Positions 1-5,977 of a DNA stretch of 5,977 nucleotides are shown here, one piece after another. The position numbers and the translations under genes are program-made. The DNA comes from an uncultured Flavobacteriia bacterium (GTDB taxonomy: Bacteria; Bacteroidota; Bacteroidia; Flavobacteriales_D; Crocinitomicaceae). The stretch spans positions 1 to 5,977 of the forward strand of contig CALJTX010000009.1 of assembly GCA_937975705.1 (NCBI GenBank), written 5' to 3'. The stretch's first letter is position 1, and each line of letters starts with the position of its first letter. Under the pieces are notes generated by a model. The model searched no databases. It was not told the origin of the DNA and saw nothing but the letters and a program-made list of their open reading frames with translations.

Positions 1-2
1 TT

Positions 3-1412
3 GAGCACATCATTGGTGCGTTCGTTGCTGGGTTAGTCCTCAATAAATTGATCCCGCATCACTCCACGCTCATGAACCGCATCGACTTCATCGGGAACTC
101 CTTATTTATTCCTTTCTTTTTGATTTTCGTTGGCATGGTTGTAGATTACCGCGCCTTTTTTCAAGGTTCTTGGCCTTTAATGATTGCTGCCATACTCACC
201 ACATTCGCTATCTTTTCAAAATGGCTTGCAGCACTTGCAACACAAATCATTTTCAAATTAAGTCGGAACGAACGCCAAATGATTTTCGGTCTGAGTACCG
301 CACATGCTGCAGCTACTCTTGCAATTATTATGGTTGGGTACAATGATGGAGAAGGGATATTAAGCCTAAATATCGTCAATGGTACGGTTCTATTGATCCT
401 ATTTACTAGTATGACTTCTTCCTTTGTTACAGAAAATACAGGTAAGCGACTATTAATCGACATTTCCGAAAATAGCGACCTCGATGAAAACGAGATGAAA
501 TTGCGAAATAAACACTTGATGGTCTCGATGAACGAACTAAATGGGAATGAGAGACTACTCGATTTAGCCCTAATGGTTTCAGATCCACAGGTTATCAATC
601 CGATATCAGTGGTAAGTGTATATCCAGATAATGAAAATGCTGAGCGCATGATCCGCAAATCAAGAAAATCCCTTGAAGAAATTATCAAGCATTACTCAGG
701 TCATGAATCTAAATTAAATACCATTGCTACAATTGATCACAATTTTTCTTCGGGTATTTCAAGGGTTTCCAAAGAATTAGTTGCAGACATCGTTATGGTA
801 AATGACTCATCAAATACAAATATCATCAAGCGAATGGTTGGTGATGACCGCGAACATTTGATGTCAACTTGCGAGAAAACCATTTTCTTTTGTTCTTTAG
901 ATAAGCCAAGTGTTTCATATGAGCGAATTGTTGTAGTTGCACCCCTATTAGCTGAACTTGAGCAAACTTTTGTATTGTGGTCTGAACGCATTTTAAGATT
1001 GGCTAAAGAATTAAAAATTCCATTTCACTATTATGGTAGCGCAGCCTCTTTTGAACGCATTGAAAAAGTAGCTCAGGCGAATAAAGTTGAAGCGGAACTC
1101 AACCTAAATGAAATTGCTAGTCTTGATAATTTTTATCCAAGCTATCAAAAGAAAAACAGTGATCTCATTTGCGTTGTCGCTTGTAGAACCGGTAGTGTTT
1201 CTTTTGATTCACAAGTTGACCAAATCATACAAAACATGGCGCTTGCATTCGAAAATCAAGATTATTTACTGATTTATCCTGGTTCGATAGGAAATGACCC
1301 TACTTTTTCAAGTTACGATGACATCAATTCAGCCCCACTGGTTGCTGGTGTAGAAACCATCCAAAAAATTGGACGCGAAGTTGGAAATATTTTCAAGAAG
1401 GGAAAAGAATGA
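3..1412 (+). CDS. Kef-type (CPA2) cation:proton antiporter with tandem Usp-like cytosolic tail, 5' truncated
   Basis: Inner-membrane monovalent cation (Na+ or K+)/H+ exchanger, C-terminal 469 residues. The frame is open to the left edge, so the TTG at 48 is internal: the preceding codons read EHIIGAFVAGLVLNK and continue into the family motif LIPHHSTLMNR...FIGNSLFIPFF. Four hydrophobic segments follow, at about visible residues 28-47, 57-84, 92-113 and 119-143. Lys73 (SKW) sits where CPA2 antiporters keep a conserved membrane lysine. The ion-binding aspartates would lie in the missing upstream part. The soluble tail holds two Usp-like alpha/beta units, about 170-298 (KHLMVSMNE start) and 306-425 (YERIVVVAP start). 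Full-length Bacteroidota relatives are, from memory, about 700 residues, so roughly a third is missing. The tail is AT-rich compared with downstream genes. It ends 4 bases before the kinase start, suggesting cotranscription. The transported ion cannot be read from the sequence. Confidence 0.9.
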   Translation, partial: EHIIGAFVAGLVLNKLIPHHSTLMNRIDFIGNSLFIPFFLIFVGMVVDYRAFFQGSWPLMIAAILTTFAIFSKWLAALATQIIFKLSRNERQMIFGLSTAHAAATLAIIMVGYNDGEGILSLNIVNGTVLLILFTSMTSSFVTENTGKRLLIDISENSDLDENEMKLRNKHLMVSMNELNGNERLLDLALMVSDPQVINPISVVSVYPDNENAERMIRKSRKSLEEIIKHYSGHESKLNTIATIDHNFSSGISRVSKELVADIVMVNDSSNTNIIKRMVGDDREHLMSTCEKTIFFCSLDKPSVSYERIVVVAPLLAELEQTFVLWSERILRLAKELKIPFHYYGSAASFERIEKVAQANKVEAELNLNEIASLDNFYPSYQKKNSDLICVVACRTGSVSFDSQVDQIIQNMALAFENQDYLLIYPGSIGNDPTFSSYDDINSAPLVAGVETIQKIGREVGNIFKKGKE

Positions 1413-1416
1413 TCCA

Positions 1417-2319
1417 ATGCTGAAAAAAAGTAAATCAGCCTATTGGCTATATTTTCTTGGTGCTTATGTCATTATCCAATTTATTTGGTGGGGCTATCAC
1501 CTCATTCAACTGAGCTCCTATATTCCACAACAAGATGCACAGCTATCCAAGCGGGTAGGAATGGTCTTTGGAGAAGGTGCCGTATTCTTGGTCATACTCG
1601 CCTTTGGCATTTACCGCATTCGCAGGTCGATTTCCAAAGAACTTGCCTTTCAGCAACAGCAACAAAATTTTCTATTAACAGTTACACACGAACTCAAGAC
1701 ACCAATTGCAGCACTTAAATTATATATTCAGACGCTGCAAAAACACGACCTACCAGCAGAAAAAAAAGAAAAAATACTCAGTGGCGCGCTCCAAGAAAAC
1801 GAGCGGCTTAGCCAGCTCATCGAAAATATCCTGAACGCTTCACGTGCTGAAAACAAATCGTTTGCCGTCCAAAAACAACCTACCGATTTAGTGGCGCTTG
1901 TGCAGGTCATTAAAGAAAGGTATCAATCCAGATACCATTCTGAACTTATTCAGCTTGAAGGTCCAAAAGAACTCGTTGCTGCTGTTGACCAAAATATGCT
2001 CGACACCATTCTGGTCAATTTAATTGAAAACGCCATCAAATACGGCGGCACCCAGCAACACATCACACTACACATTGAAAAACTCAACCGGTTTGTCGCT
2101 ATTAAAATTGCCGATGAAGGGCCGGGTATTGACCCAACTGAGCGCCTGCATATATTTGAAAAATTCTATCGCATAGGTTCTGAAGAAACGAGAAAACAAG
2201 CCGGAAGTGGACTTGGACTTTATATTGTAGCAGAATACATAAGGTTACATGATGGCCAAATTCGCTGTCTTGAAAACAAACCTACCGGGAGTATTTTTGA
2301 GCTAATTTTACCCATATGA
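1417..2319 (+). CDS. Two-helix membrane sensor histidine kinase (HAMP-less)
   Basis: A 300-residue transmembrane sensor kinase that should autophosphorylate on His and pass the phosphate to a response regulator. Hydrophobic helices lie at about 9-31 and 46-68, separated by a loop of only about 15 residues, so there is no sizeable periplasmic sensor domain. No HAMP domain is evident: helix 2 runs through a Gln-rich linker (residues 79-83) into the HisKA domain with phospho-accepting His91 in HELKTP. The HATPase_c boxes are complete: N box NLIENAIKYG (201-210), G1 DEGPGI (233-238), F box IFEKFYRI (246-253) and G2 GSGLGLYI (263-270). The start at ATG 1417 is preferred. An in-frame TTG at 1369 would add 16 charged residues overlapping the antiporter, and the ATG at 1409 is out of frame. 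The stop overlaps the gpmI start as ATGA. No response regulator lies in the window. The stimulus is unknown; membrane or ion state is a guess from its neighbour. Confidence 0.93.
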   Translation: MLKKSKSAYWLYFLGAYVIIQFIWWGYHLIQLSSYIPQQDAQLSKRVGMVFGEGAVFLVILAFGIYRIRRSISKELAFQQQQQNFLLTVTHELKTPIAALKLYIQTLQKHDLPAEKKEKILSGALQENERLSQLIENILNASRAENKSFAVQKQPTDLVALVQVIKERYQSRYHSELIQLEGPKELVAAVDQNMLDTILVNLIENAIKYGGTQQHITLHIEKLNRFVAIKIADEGPGIDPTERLHIFEKFYRIGSEETRKQAGSGLGLYIVAEYIRLHDGQIRCLENKPTGSIFELILPI

Positions 2320-3824
2320 ACAACAAAGTAGGCCTGATTATCCTCGATGGCTGGGGACTCGGAGATCAAAGTAACTCAGATGCCATTTTCAACGCCAACA
2401 CGCCATTTTTCGACTCCTTGATGGCCAAGTACCCAAATGCCACCTTACAAACGTCTGGTGAAGCCGTAGGCTTGCCTGAAGGACAAATGGGTAACTCGGA
2501 AGTTGGGCACTTAAATATCGGTGCTGGACGCGTGGTTTATCAAGAACTCACAAGGATTAATAAAAGCATTCGCGACGGCGAACTACAACACAATCCGGTC
2601 CTTGTTGCTGCATTTCAAAAAGCAAAAGAAGCAGGCAGAAAATTACACTTCTTGGGTTTGGTTTCAGACGGAGGAGTACATAGTTCACAAGCGCACCTGC
2701 ACGCATTGTGTGAAATGGCTAATGCACAAGGGCTCAGCTCTTATTATGTGCATGCCATTACCGATGGCCGCGACTGCGACCCCAAAAGCGGTTTGGCGTT
2801 CATGCAGGCGCTCGAAGCCGTACTTGACCAAAATAAAGGAAAAGTAGCCAGTGTTATCGGCCGTTATTATGCCATGGACCGAGACAAGCGTTGGGAGCGC
2901 GTTGCCAAAGCTTACCACCTAATGGTCAATGGTGAAGGCACAAAAGCAAATAGTGCAAGTGAAGCCATTGCGGCGTCTTATGCCCAAGGCTTAACAGATG
3001 AATTCATCTTACCTCACCTCATTGACCCTGAAGGCTGTATTGCCAAAGGTGATGTCGTGATCAGTTTCAATTTCAGAACAGACCGCCCCCGTGAAATTAC
3101 TACCGTGCTTACACAAGAGGCTTTTCCTGCATACAACATGGTGCCGCTCGACCTACACTTTTGCACCATGACAAATTACGACGAGCGCTTCAAAGGTTTG
3201 CAGGTCTTGTTCGAGAAAGACAATCTTCAGCTTACATTAGGCGAGGTTGTGGCCAATGCGGGGCGCTCTCAAGTGCGCATTGCCGAAACGGAGAAGTATC
3301 CGCATGTTACTTTCTTTTTTAATGGCGGACGCGAAGCAGCTTTTGAACGCGAAGAACGTTTGCTCATCTCTTCGCCTAAAGTTGCCACCTACGATCTTCA
3401 ACCTCAAATGAGTGCACCAGAAGTAGCAAGTGAGCTCATCACACATATGAAAGCGCAGCAACCCGACTTCATTTGTCTGAATTTCGCCAATCCCGATATG
3501 GTAGGTCACACAGGTGTCTATTCAGCCATTATGGAAGCAGTAGAAACTGTCGATGCGCAATTGCAAAAAGTTGTGGAGGCAGGTCTTGCACTTGGCTACG
3601 AATTCTTGGTTATTGCCGATCATGGCAATGCCGATTATGCGGTCAATCCTGATGGTTCACCAAATACGGCGCATAGCCTCAACCCCGTGCCAGTAATCTT
3701 GATCAGTTCGGAACAAAAAGTAGCGTTAAAAGATGGCATTCTTGCCGATGTAGCACCAACTATTTTAGCGCGCATGGGCTTACAACAACCCGTAGAAATG
3801 ACGGGCCATAACTTAGTCAGCTGA
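2316..3824 (+). CDS. gpmI: 2,3-bisphosphoglycerate-independent phosphoglycerate mutase
   Basis: Cytosolic Mn-dependent enzyme interconverting 3-phosphoglycerate and 2-phosphoglycerate in glycolysis and gluconeogenesis (EC 5.4.2.12). At 502 residues it is near the usual length of about 510. All expected active-site positions are visible. Metal-site residues are Asp11 (ILDGWG), nucleophile Ser61 (MGNSEVGH), Asp394 and His398 (NPDMVGHTG), Asp435 and His436 (IADHGNAD) and His453 (TAHS). Substrate-binding residues are His122 (GGVHS), Asp153 (TDGRDCDP), Arg183 and Arg189 (GRYYAMDRDKRWER), Arg254 and Arg257 (FRTDRPR) and Lys327 (ETEKYPHVTFF). The phosphatase-like fold is split by the phosphotransferase insert at roughly 77-295. 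The start ATG at 2316 overlaps the kinase stop by 4 bases and has no Shine-Dalgarno sequence, suggesting coupled translation. It appears intact and functional. Its G+C is clearly higher than that of the antiporter tail upstream. Confidence 0.98.
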   Translation: MNNKVGLIILDGWGLGDQSNSDAIFNANTPFFDSLMAKYPNATLQTSGEAVGLPEGQMGNSEVGHLNIGAGRVVYQELTRINKSIRDGELQHNPVLVAAFQKAKEAGRKLHFLGLVSDGGVHSSQAHLHALCEMANAQGLSSYYVHAITDGRDCDPKSGLAFMQALEAVLDQNKGKVASVIGRYYAMDRDKRWERVAKAYHLMVNGEGTKANSASEAIAASYAQGLTDEFILPHLIDPEGCIAKGDVVISFNFRTDRPREITTVLTQEAFPAYNMVPLDLHFCTMTNYDERFKGLQVLFEKDNLQLTLGEVVANAGRSQVRIAETEKYPHVTFFFNGGREAAFEREERLLISSPKVATYDLQPQMSAPEVASELITHMKAQQPDFICLNFANPDMVGHTGVYSAIMEAVETVDAQLQKVVEAGLALGYEFLVIADHGNADYAVNPDGSPNTAHSLNPVPVILISSEQKVALKDGILADVAPTILARMGLQQPVEMTGHNLVS

Positions 3825-3847
3825 GCTAAAAAGCGCTTAAGCTAAAA
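3824..3847. repeat. Overlapping palindromes and a short direct repeat at the convergent gene junction
   Basis: Only 12 bases (3825-3836) separate the gpmI stop from the stop of the minus-strand gene. The octamer AGCTAAAA occurs at 3824-3831 and again at 3840-3847. Between them are two overlapping perfect 8-base palindromes, AAGCGCTT (3831-3838) and GCTTAAGC (3835-3842). A weak structure bringing the AGCT ends together is possible, but there is no GC-rich stem with a proper loop and no real U-tract on the plus strand. On the minus strand a 3-bp AGC/GCT stem followed by TTTTT is the best available. The repeat is visible; any role in stopping transcription is doubtful. Confidence 0.3.
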
Positions 3848-4247
3848 GAATTCCTTTGGCATGAAGGGACGGAATCAATTTGAAATCTTTTGGATTGATA
3901 CTGCCTGCTTCAAATACAAAACGCTTGTCGTACATGGTGTCGTGCACCCAAAAACTGACCCAAAATTCATTGTTGATACCGAATAAATCGGGCATGATAG
4001 GCTCTATGCGCGCGGCTTCACCTGGCATCATGACTTCGATTCCTTTTCTGAGTGTAGAAGTTTTAATGTCTTCGCCTGTCGTTGGGTGTTTTCCAAAACC
4101 TGTTGAAGCCACAATAATACCTTCCATGATATCGTCACGGTTATTGATCAAAAAGACAATATATTCAGGTTCGGCGTTTTCAATAGGTAATTCTACCAAA
4201 GCCAAGGCTACGTTTTCAACTTTAGGTCCGAGTAAATCTGCTCTCAT
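3837..4247 (-). CDS. Conserved Bacteroidota-type protein of unknown function, 136 aa
   Basis: A soluble 136-residue protein with no signal peptide or membrane segment and alternating hydrophobic stretches that suggest a mostly beta fold. Recognisable blocks are an N-terminal LLGPKVENVALALVEL (5-20), a FLINN turn (32-36), a small-residue patch with ASTGFGKHPTTGED (47-60), KTSTLRKGI (62-70), and an INNEFWVSFW...DKRFVFEAGSI core (91-117) ending in KGILLA. It resembles a small family I remember from Bacteroidota genomes that is sometimes labelled phenylalanyl-tRNA synthetase alpha subunit. That label does not fit: the protein is far too short and lacks class II synthetase motifs. I cannot assign a function. 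The ATG at 4247 overlaps the lipB stop as ATGA with no Shine-Dalgarno sequence, so it is probably translationally coupled to lipB and is the last gene of the operon. The opposite strand also has a long open frame, judged a shadow because the operon overlap supports this strand. Confidence 0.85.
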   Translation of the reverse strand: MRADLLGPKVENVALALVELPIENAEPEYIVFLINNRDDIMEGIIVASTGFGKHPTTGEDIKTSTLRKGIEVMMPGEAARIEPIMPDLFGINNEFWVSFWVHDTMYDKRFVFEAGSINPKDFKLIPSLHAKGILLA

Positions 4248-4948
4248 GACTGTGCAATTTGATAATTAAAAATAAGGGACATTTCTTTTGACAATACCGA
4301 CCGCACTTCATTGATATCCAACGCTCGTCCGAGCTCTGCTCGCATCGACGTCACGGCCTTGTCTTGAATGCCGCAAGGCACTATATTTCCAAAATAACTG
4401 AGGTCTGGGTCCACATTGAGGGCAATGCCATGCATCGTGACCCAACGTGAACATTTAACGCCCATAGCGCAGATTTTACGTGCGTTGGGGCCTTCTGGAT
4501 CTAGCCAAACACCCGTTAAGCCTTCAAAACGCGTCGCTTTTATACCGAAATGAGCCAGTGTCTGAATAACGGCTTCTTCCAAAAAGCGCAAGTATTGATG
4601 GATGTCTGTAAAAAACTGCTCTAAATCGAAAATGGGGTACATCACAAGTTGGCCAGGGCCATGGTAAGTGATATCTCCTCCCCGATTGATTTTGAAAAAC
4701 TGCGCTTCAATTTGATCTAAATGAGCTTGGTCTAATAATAAGTTTTCCGCGGCGCCACTTTTGCCAAGTGTGTAGACATGCGGATGCTCGCAAAACAACA
4801 AATGATGCGCCGGAAGCACTGCCGTTTGCTGTTTGCGGTTTTCGATTTTACAATCCACTGCTATTTTGAGCAAGGATTCTTGCAGATCCCAGGCTTCTTG
4901 GTAAGCAATGAGGCCTAAATTGCGGACATTTACGGTTGGTATACTCAT
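4244..4948 (-). CDS. lipB: Lipoate-protein ligase B (octanoyl-[ACP]:protein N-octanoyltransferase)
   Basis: Cytosolic enzyme that moves octanoyl from acyl carrier protein to the lipoyl-domain lysine of 2-oxoacid dehydrogenases and GcvH (EC 2.3.1.181), before LipA adds sulfur. The 234 residues fit the family. Conserved features: FCEHPHVYTLGKSG (52-65), RGGDITYHGPGQLVMYP (89-105), EGLTGVW (142-148), RKICAMGVKCSR (157-168) with catalytic Lys158, MHGIALNV (172-179), and FGNIVPCGI (186-194) with catalytic Cys192. The start is ATG 4948, which overlaps the stop of the isomerase gene as ATGA. An in-frame ATG at 5041 would add 31 basic residues read out of frame through the isomerase and is rejected. 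An AGGAG lies about 16 bases upstream of the start, too far for usual spacing. The stop overlaps the next gene by 4 bases. The enzyme looks complete and active; lipA is not in the window. Confidence 0.97.
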   Translation of the reverse strand: MSIPTVNVRNLGLIAYQEAWDLQESLLKIAVDCKIENRKQQTAVLPAHHLLFCEHPHVYTLGKSGAAENLLLDQAHLDQIEAQFFKINRGGDITYHGPGQLVMYPIFDLEQFFTDIHQYLRFLEEAVIQTLAHFGIKATRFEGLTGVWLDPEGPNARKICAMGVKCSRWVTMHGIALNVDPDLSYFGNIVPCGIQDKAVTSMRAELGRALDINEVRSVLSKEMSLIFNYQIAQS

Positions 4949-5934
4949 GCTAATTTGGCCAATTCTCCTTTGAGGTAATCTACAATTTCCATATCCATGA
5001 TGTCTGCGCCGTTTAGTTCCGAAAGATAATAAGAAGCCCAATCTACCAAGTGGATATAATAAATTGAGCGCTCGATGAACGTAGCACCTTTTGTTTCCAA
5101 AACGAATATTTCACCACATTTTTGAGCGATGGCAGCCATGGTAATCTCTAGGCGTTTTTGGTTGTTGGGATGTAAATCTCCAGAACTGAAGAAAACAGGC
5201 GCAAAACGCGCATCTCCTCCACTCCATCCGACCAATTCATTATGGTTCATTTCTGGTAGTGTATGGTGCCACCCGAGATATTTAGCATTTTCATTGAACT
5301 GCTGACGGGCGCGTACTAGGATACCCTCATATTTCGTTTCGGCATAATACACCCCAACTTTGCCTAAAAGAAAAGCGGCCAATTCTTTGGCGCGGCCTTG
5401 AATAGCCTCTAGGTCTGAAGTAAGTGTTGCAGTAGCAGCTAGCATACTATTGAGATGTTTCGGACTACACAGCGCTAATTCAGCAAACAAATTGAGCAAA
5501 TGAACGAGCGAAAATGCCAACGCAGCACGTGGTGGTTTACCAGTAGGTACCAAACAACAGCTATGGCTATATTGCGCACAGAATGCGGCCAACTGACCAC
5601 CGCTGCAAATACCAATGATATGGCAACCCAAGGCTTGGGCCTCTTGAAGTGCCATCATGGTCTCTTCTGTATTTCCAGAATATGAGGTGCCAATGACCAG
5701 CGTATGTTGATTGGCATGTGCAGGTAAGGCATATTCGTTACTGACCAAAACAGGTAATTTGAGCTCATCAAGTAACCAATTGCAAACTATTTTAGCGCCA
5801 ATACCCGAACCGCCTAATCCACAAATAACGATGTTCTTGATTTCATGACGAGGCTTCTTGAATGTTGTGCGCTTGGCATCAGCAGTTGCATCAATGATAT
5901 TCTGTGCAAATGCTTCAATAAGATTTTTCATCAT
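4945..5934 (-). CDS. Bifunctional-type phosphoglucose/phosphomannose isomerase (SIS domain)
   Basis: A 329-residue cytosolic isomerase of the PGI/PMI family, expected to interconvert fructose 6-phosphate with glucose 6-phosphate and/or mannose 6-phosphate (EC 5.3.1.9 / 5.3.1.8). The first SIS domain has CGLGGSGIGAK (38-48) and the phosphate-binding loop GTSYSGNTEET (82-92). GKPPRAALAFSLVHLL (132-147) carries Arg136, equivalent to the active-site arginine of the family. The second SIS half has NENAKYLGWHHTLPEMNHNELVGW-type signature residues at 214-237, with acidic candidates Glu228 and Glu233, and a DLHPNNQKR segment (253-261) with His255. The C-terminus VDYLKGEL (318-325) holds a lysine (322) in the region of the family's C-terminal active-site lysine. 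The start at ATG 5934, the first of two adjacent ATGs, is supported by an ATGA overlap with the preceding gene. It is not a classical pgi, and substrate preference cannot be told from the sequence. Confidence 0.92.
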   Translation of the reverse strand: MMKNLIEAFAQNIIDATADAKRTTFKKPRHEIKNIVICGLGGSGIGAKIVCNWLLDELKLPVLVSNEYALPAHANQHTLVIGTSYSGNTEETMMALQEAQALGCHIIGICSGGQLAAFCAQYSHSCCLVPTGKPPRAALAFSLVHLLNLFAELALCSPKHLNSMLAATATLTSDLEAIQGRAKELAAFLLGKVGVYYAETKYEGILVRARQQFNENAKYLGWHHTLPEMNHNELVGWSGGDARFAPVFFSSGDLHPNNQKRLEITMAAIAQKCGEIFVLETKGATFIERSIYYIHLVDWASYYLSELNGADIMDMEIVDYLKGELAKLA

Positions 5935-5977
5935 CTCAGTACATTGACATGGCCCGCTATGGTTCGGGTCACCATTT
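5931..5977 (-). CDS. 3' end of an unidentified gene upstream of the isomerase
   Basis: On the minus strand, one frame stays open from the right edge and ends at TGA 5931-5933, encoding a C-terminus of MVTRTIAGHVNVLR. One other upstream frame is interrupted by stops. The frame of the isomerase itself is also open to the edge but has no start codon. The TGA overlaps the isomerase ATG as ATGA, exactly as at the other two junctions of this operon, which is the main reason to believe it is a real gene end. Fifteen visible codons are too few to name the product, and the Met shown is not necessarily the start. Confidence 0.6.
   Translation of the reverse strand, partial: MVTRTIAGHVNVLR

Noticed and set aside
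48..50. TTG as the start of the antiporter
   Set aside because: The frame is open to position 3 and the upstream codons encode a conserved CPA2 helix, so the gene is cut by the window edge.
161..688. 175-codon minus-strand open frame inside the antiporter
   Set aside because: Antisense shadow of a gene with clear family motifs; its translation is Ser/Arg-rich and unrecognisable.
1369..1416. TTG-initiated 16-residue N-terminal extension of the histidine kinase
   Set aside because: It overlaps the antiporter end, is charged and unlike a kinase N-terminus, and ATG 1417 directly precedes a typical short cytosolic lead into helix 1.
2521..2918. Open frames on both strands inside gpmI
   Set aside because: gpmI is intact with all catalytic residues across this stretch; these are out-of-frame shadows in a GC-rich part of the gene.
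3824..3847. Bidirectional intrinsic terminator
   Set aside because: The palindromes have no loop, the best stem with a following T run is only 3 bp, and there is no T run on the plus strand.
3850..3875. Hairpin from ATTCC/GGAAT arms just past the junction as a gpmI terminator
   Set aside because: Short 5-bp stem with a long, mostly unpaired interior, no T run, and it lies in coding sequence of the minus-strand gene.
3880..4269. 129-codon plus-strand open frame opposite the unknown gene
   Set aside because: It is antisense to a gene whose position is fixed by the ATGA overlap with lipB, and its translation is Ser/Ile-rich with no family likeness.
4949..5041. 31-residue extension of lipB from an upstream ATG
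   Set aside because: It lies within the isomerase coding region in another frame, is basic and low in family likeness, and the ATGA-overlapping ATG at 4948 gives the normal LipB N-terminus.

Overview
The window looks like core chromosome of a member of the Bacteroidota, probably a Flavobacteriales- or Cryomorphaceae-like marine or freshwater lineage. This rests on four observations. The Kef-type antiporter has the tandem Usp-like tail and sequence style usual in that phylum. A bifunctional-type phosphoglucose/phosphomannose isomerase is present. A 136-residue protein resembles a small family I know mainly from Bacteroidota. None of the five visible start codons has a well-spaced Shine-Dalgarno sequence. 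The taxon is an inference from family resemblance, not a database result.

Layout. Positions 3-3824 hold three genes on the plus strand: the 3' two-thirds or so of a CPA2 cation:proton antiporter (cut by the left edge), a small two-helix sensor histidine kinase, and 2,3-bisphosphoglycerate-independent phosphoglycerate mutase (gpmI). Positions 3837-5977 hold genes on the minus strand, read right to left: the last codons of an unidentified gene (cut by the right edge), a PGI/PMI-type sugar-phosphate isomerase, lipoate-protein ligase B (lipB) and a conserved protein of unknown function. The two groups converge at 3825-3836, leaving only 12 bases between stop codons.

Packing is extreme. Four of the five same-strand junctions are identical 4-base ATGA stop/start overlaps and the fifth is a 4-base gap. 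There is no intergenic room for promoters, so each group is probably one transcript with coupled translation. There are no stretches without genes, and I see no tRNA, rRNA, CRISPR, insertion sequence or convincing intrinsic terminator.

Function. Two genes belong to central sugar metabolism (hexose-phosphate isomerisation and the 3PG/2PG step of glycolysis). lipB supplies lipoyl groups to the pyruvate and 2-oxoglutarate dehydrogenase complexes, the next stage of carbon flow. The antiporter and kinase form a membrane/ion-homeostasis and sensing pair upstream of gpmI. The kinase has no response regulator beside it here. I found no evidence of a new multi-gene system. The points most worth a second look are the kinase without a partner that is coupled to gpmI, the unknown 136-residue protein, and the degenerate Usp-like tail of the antiporter.
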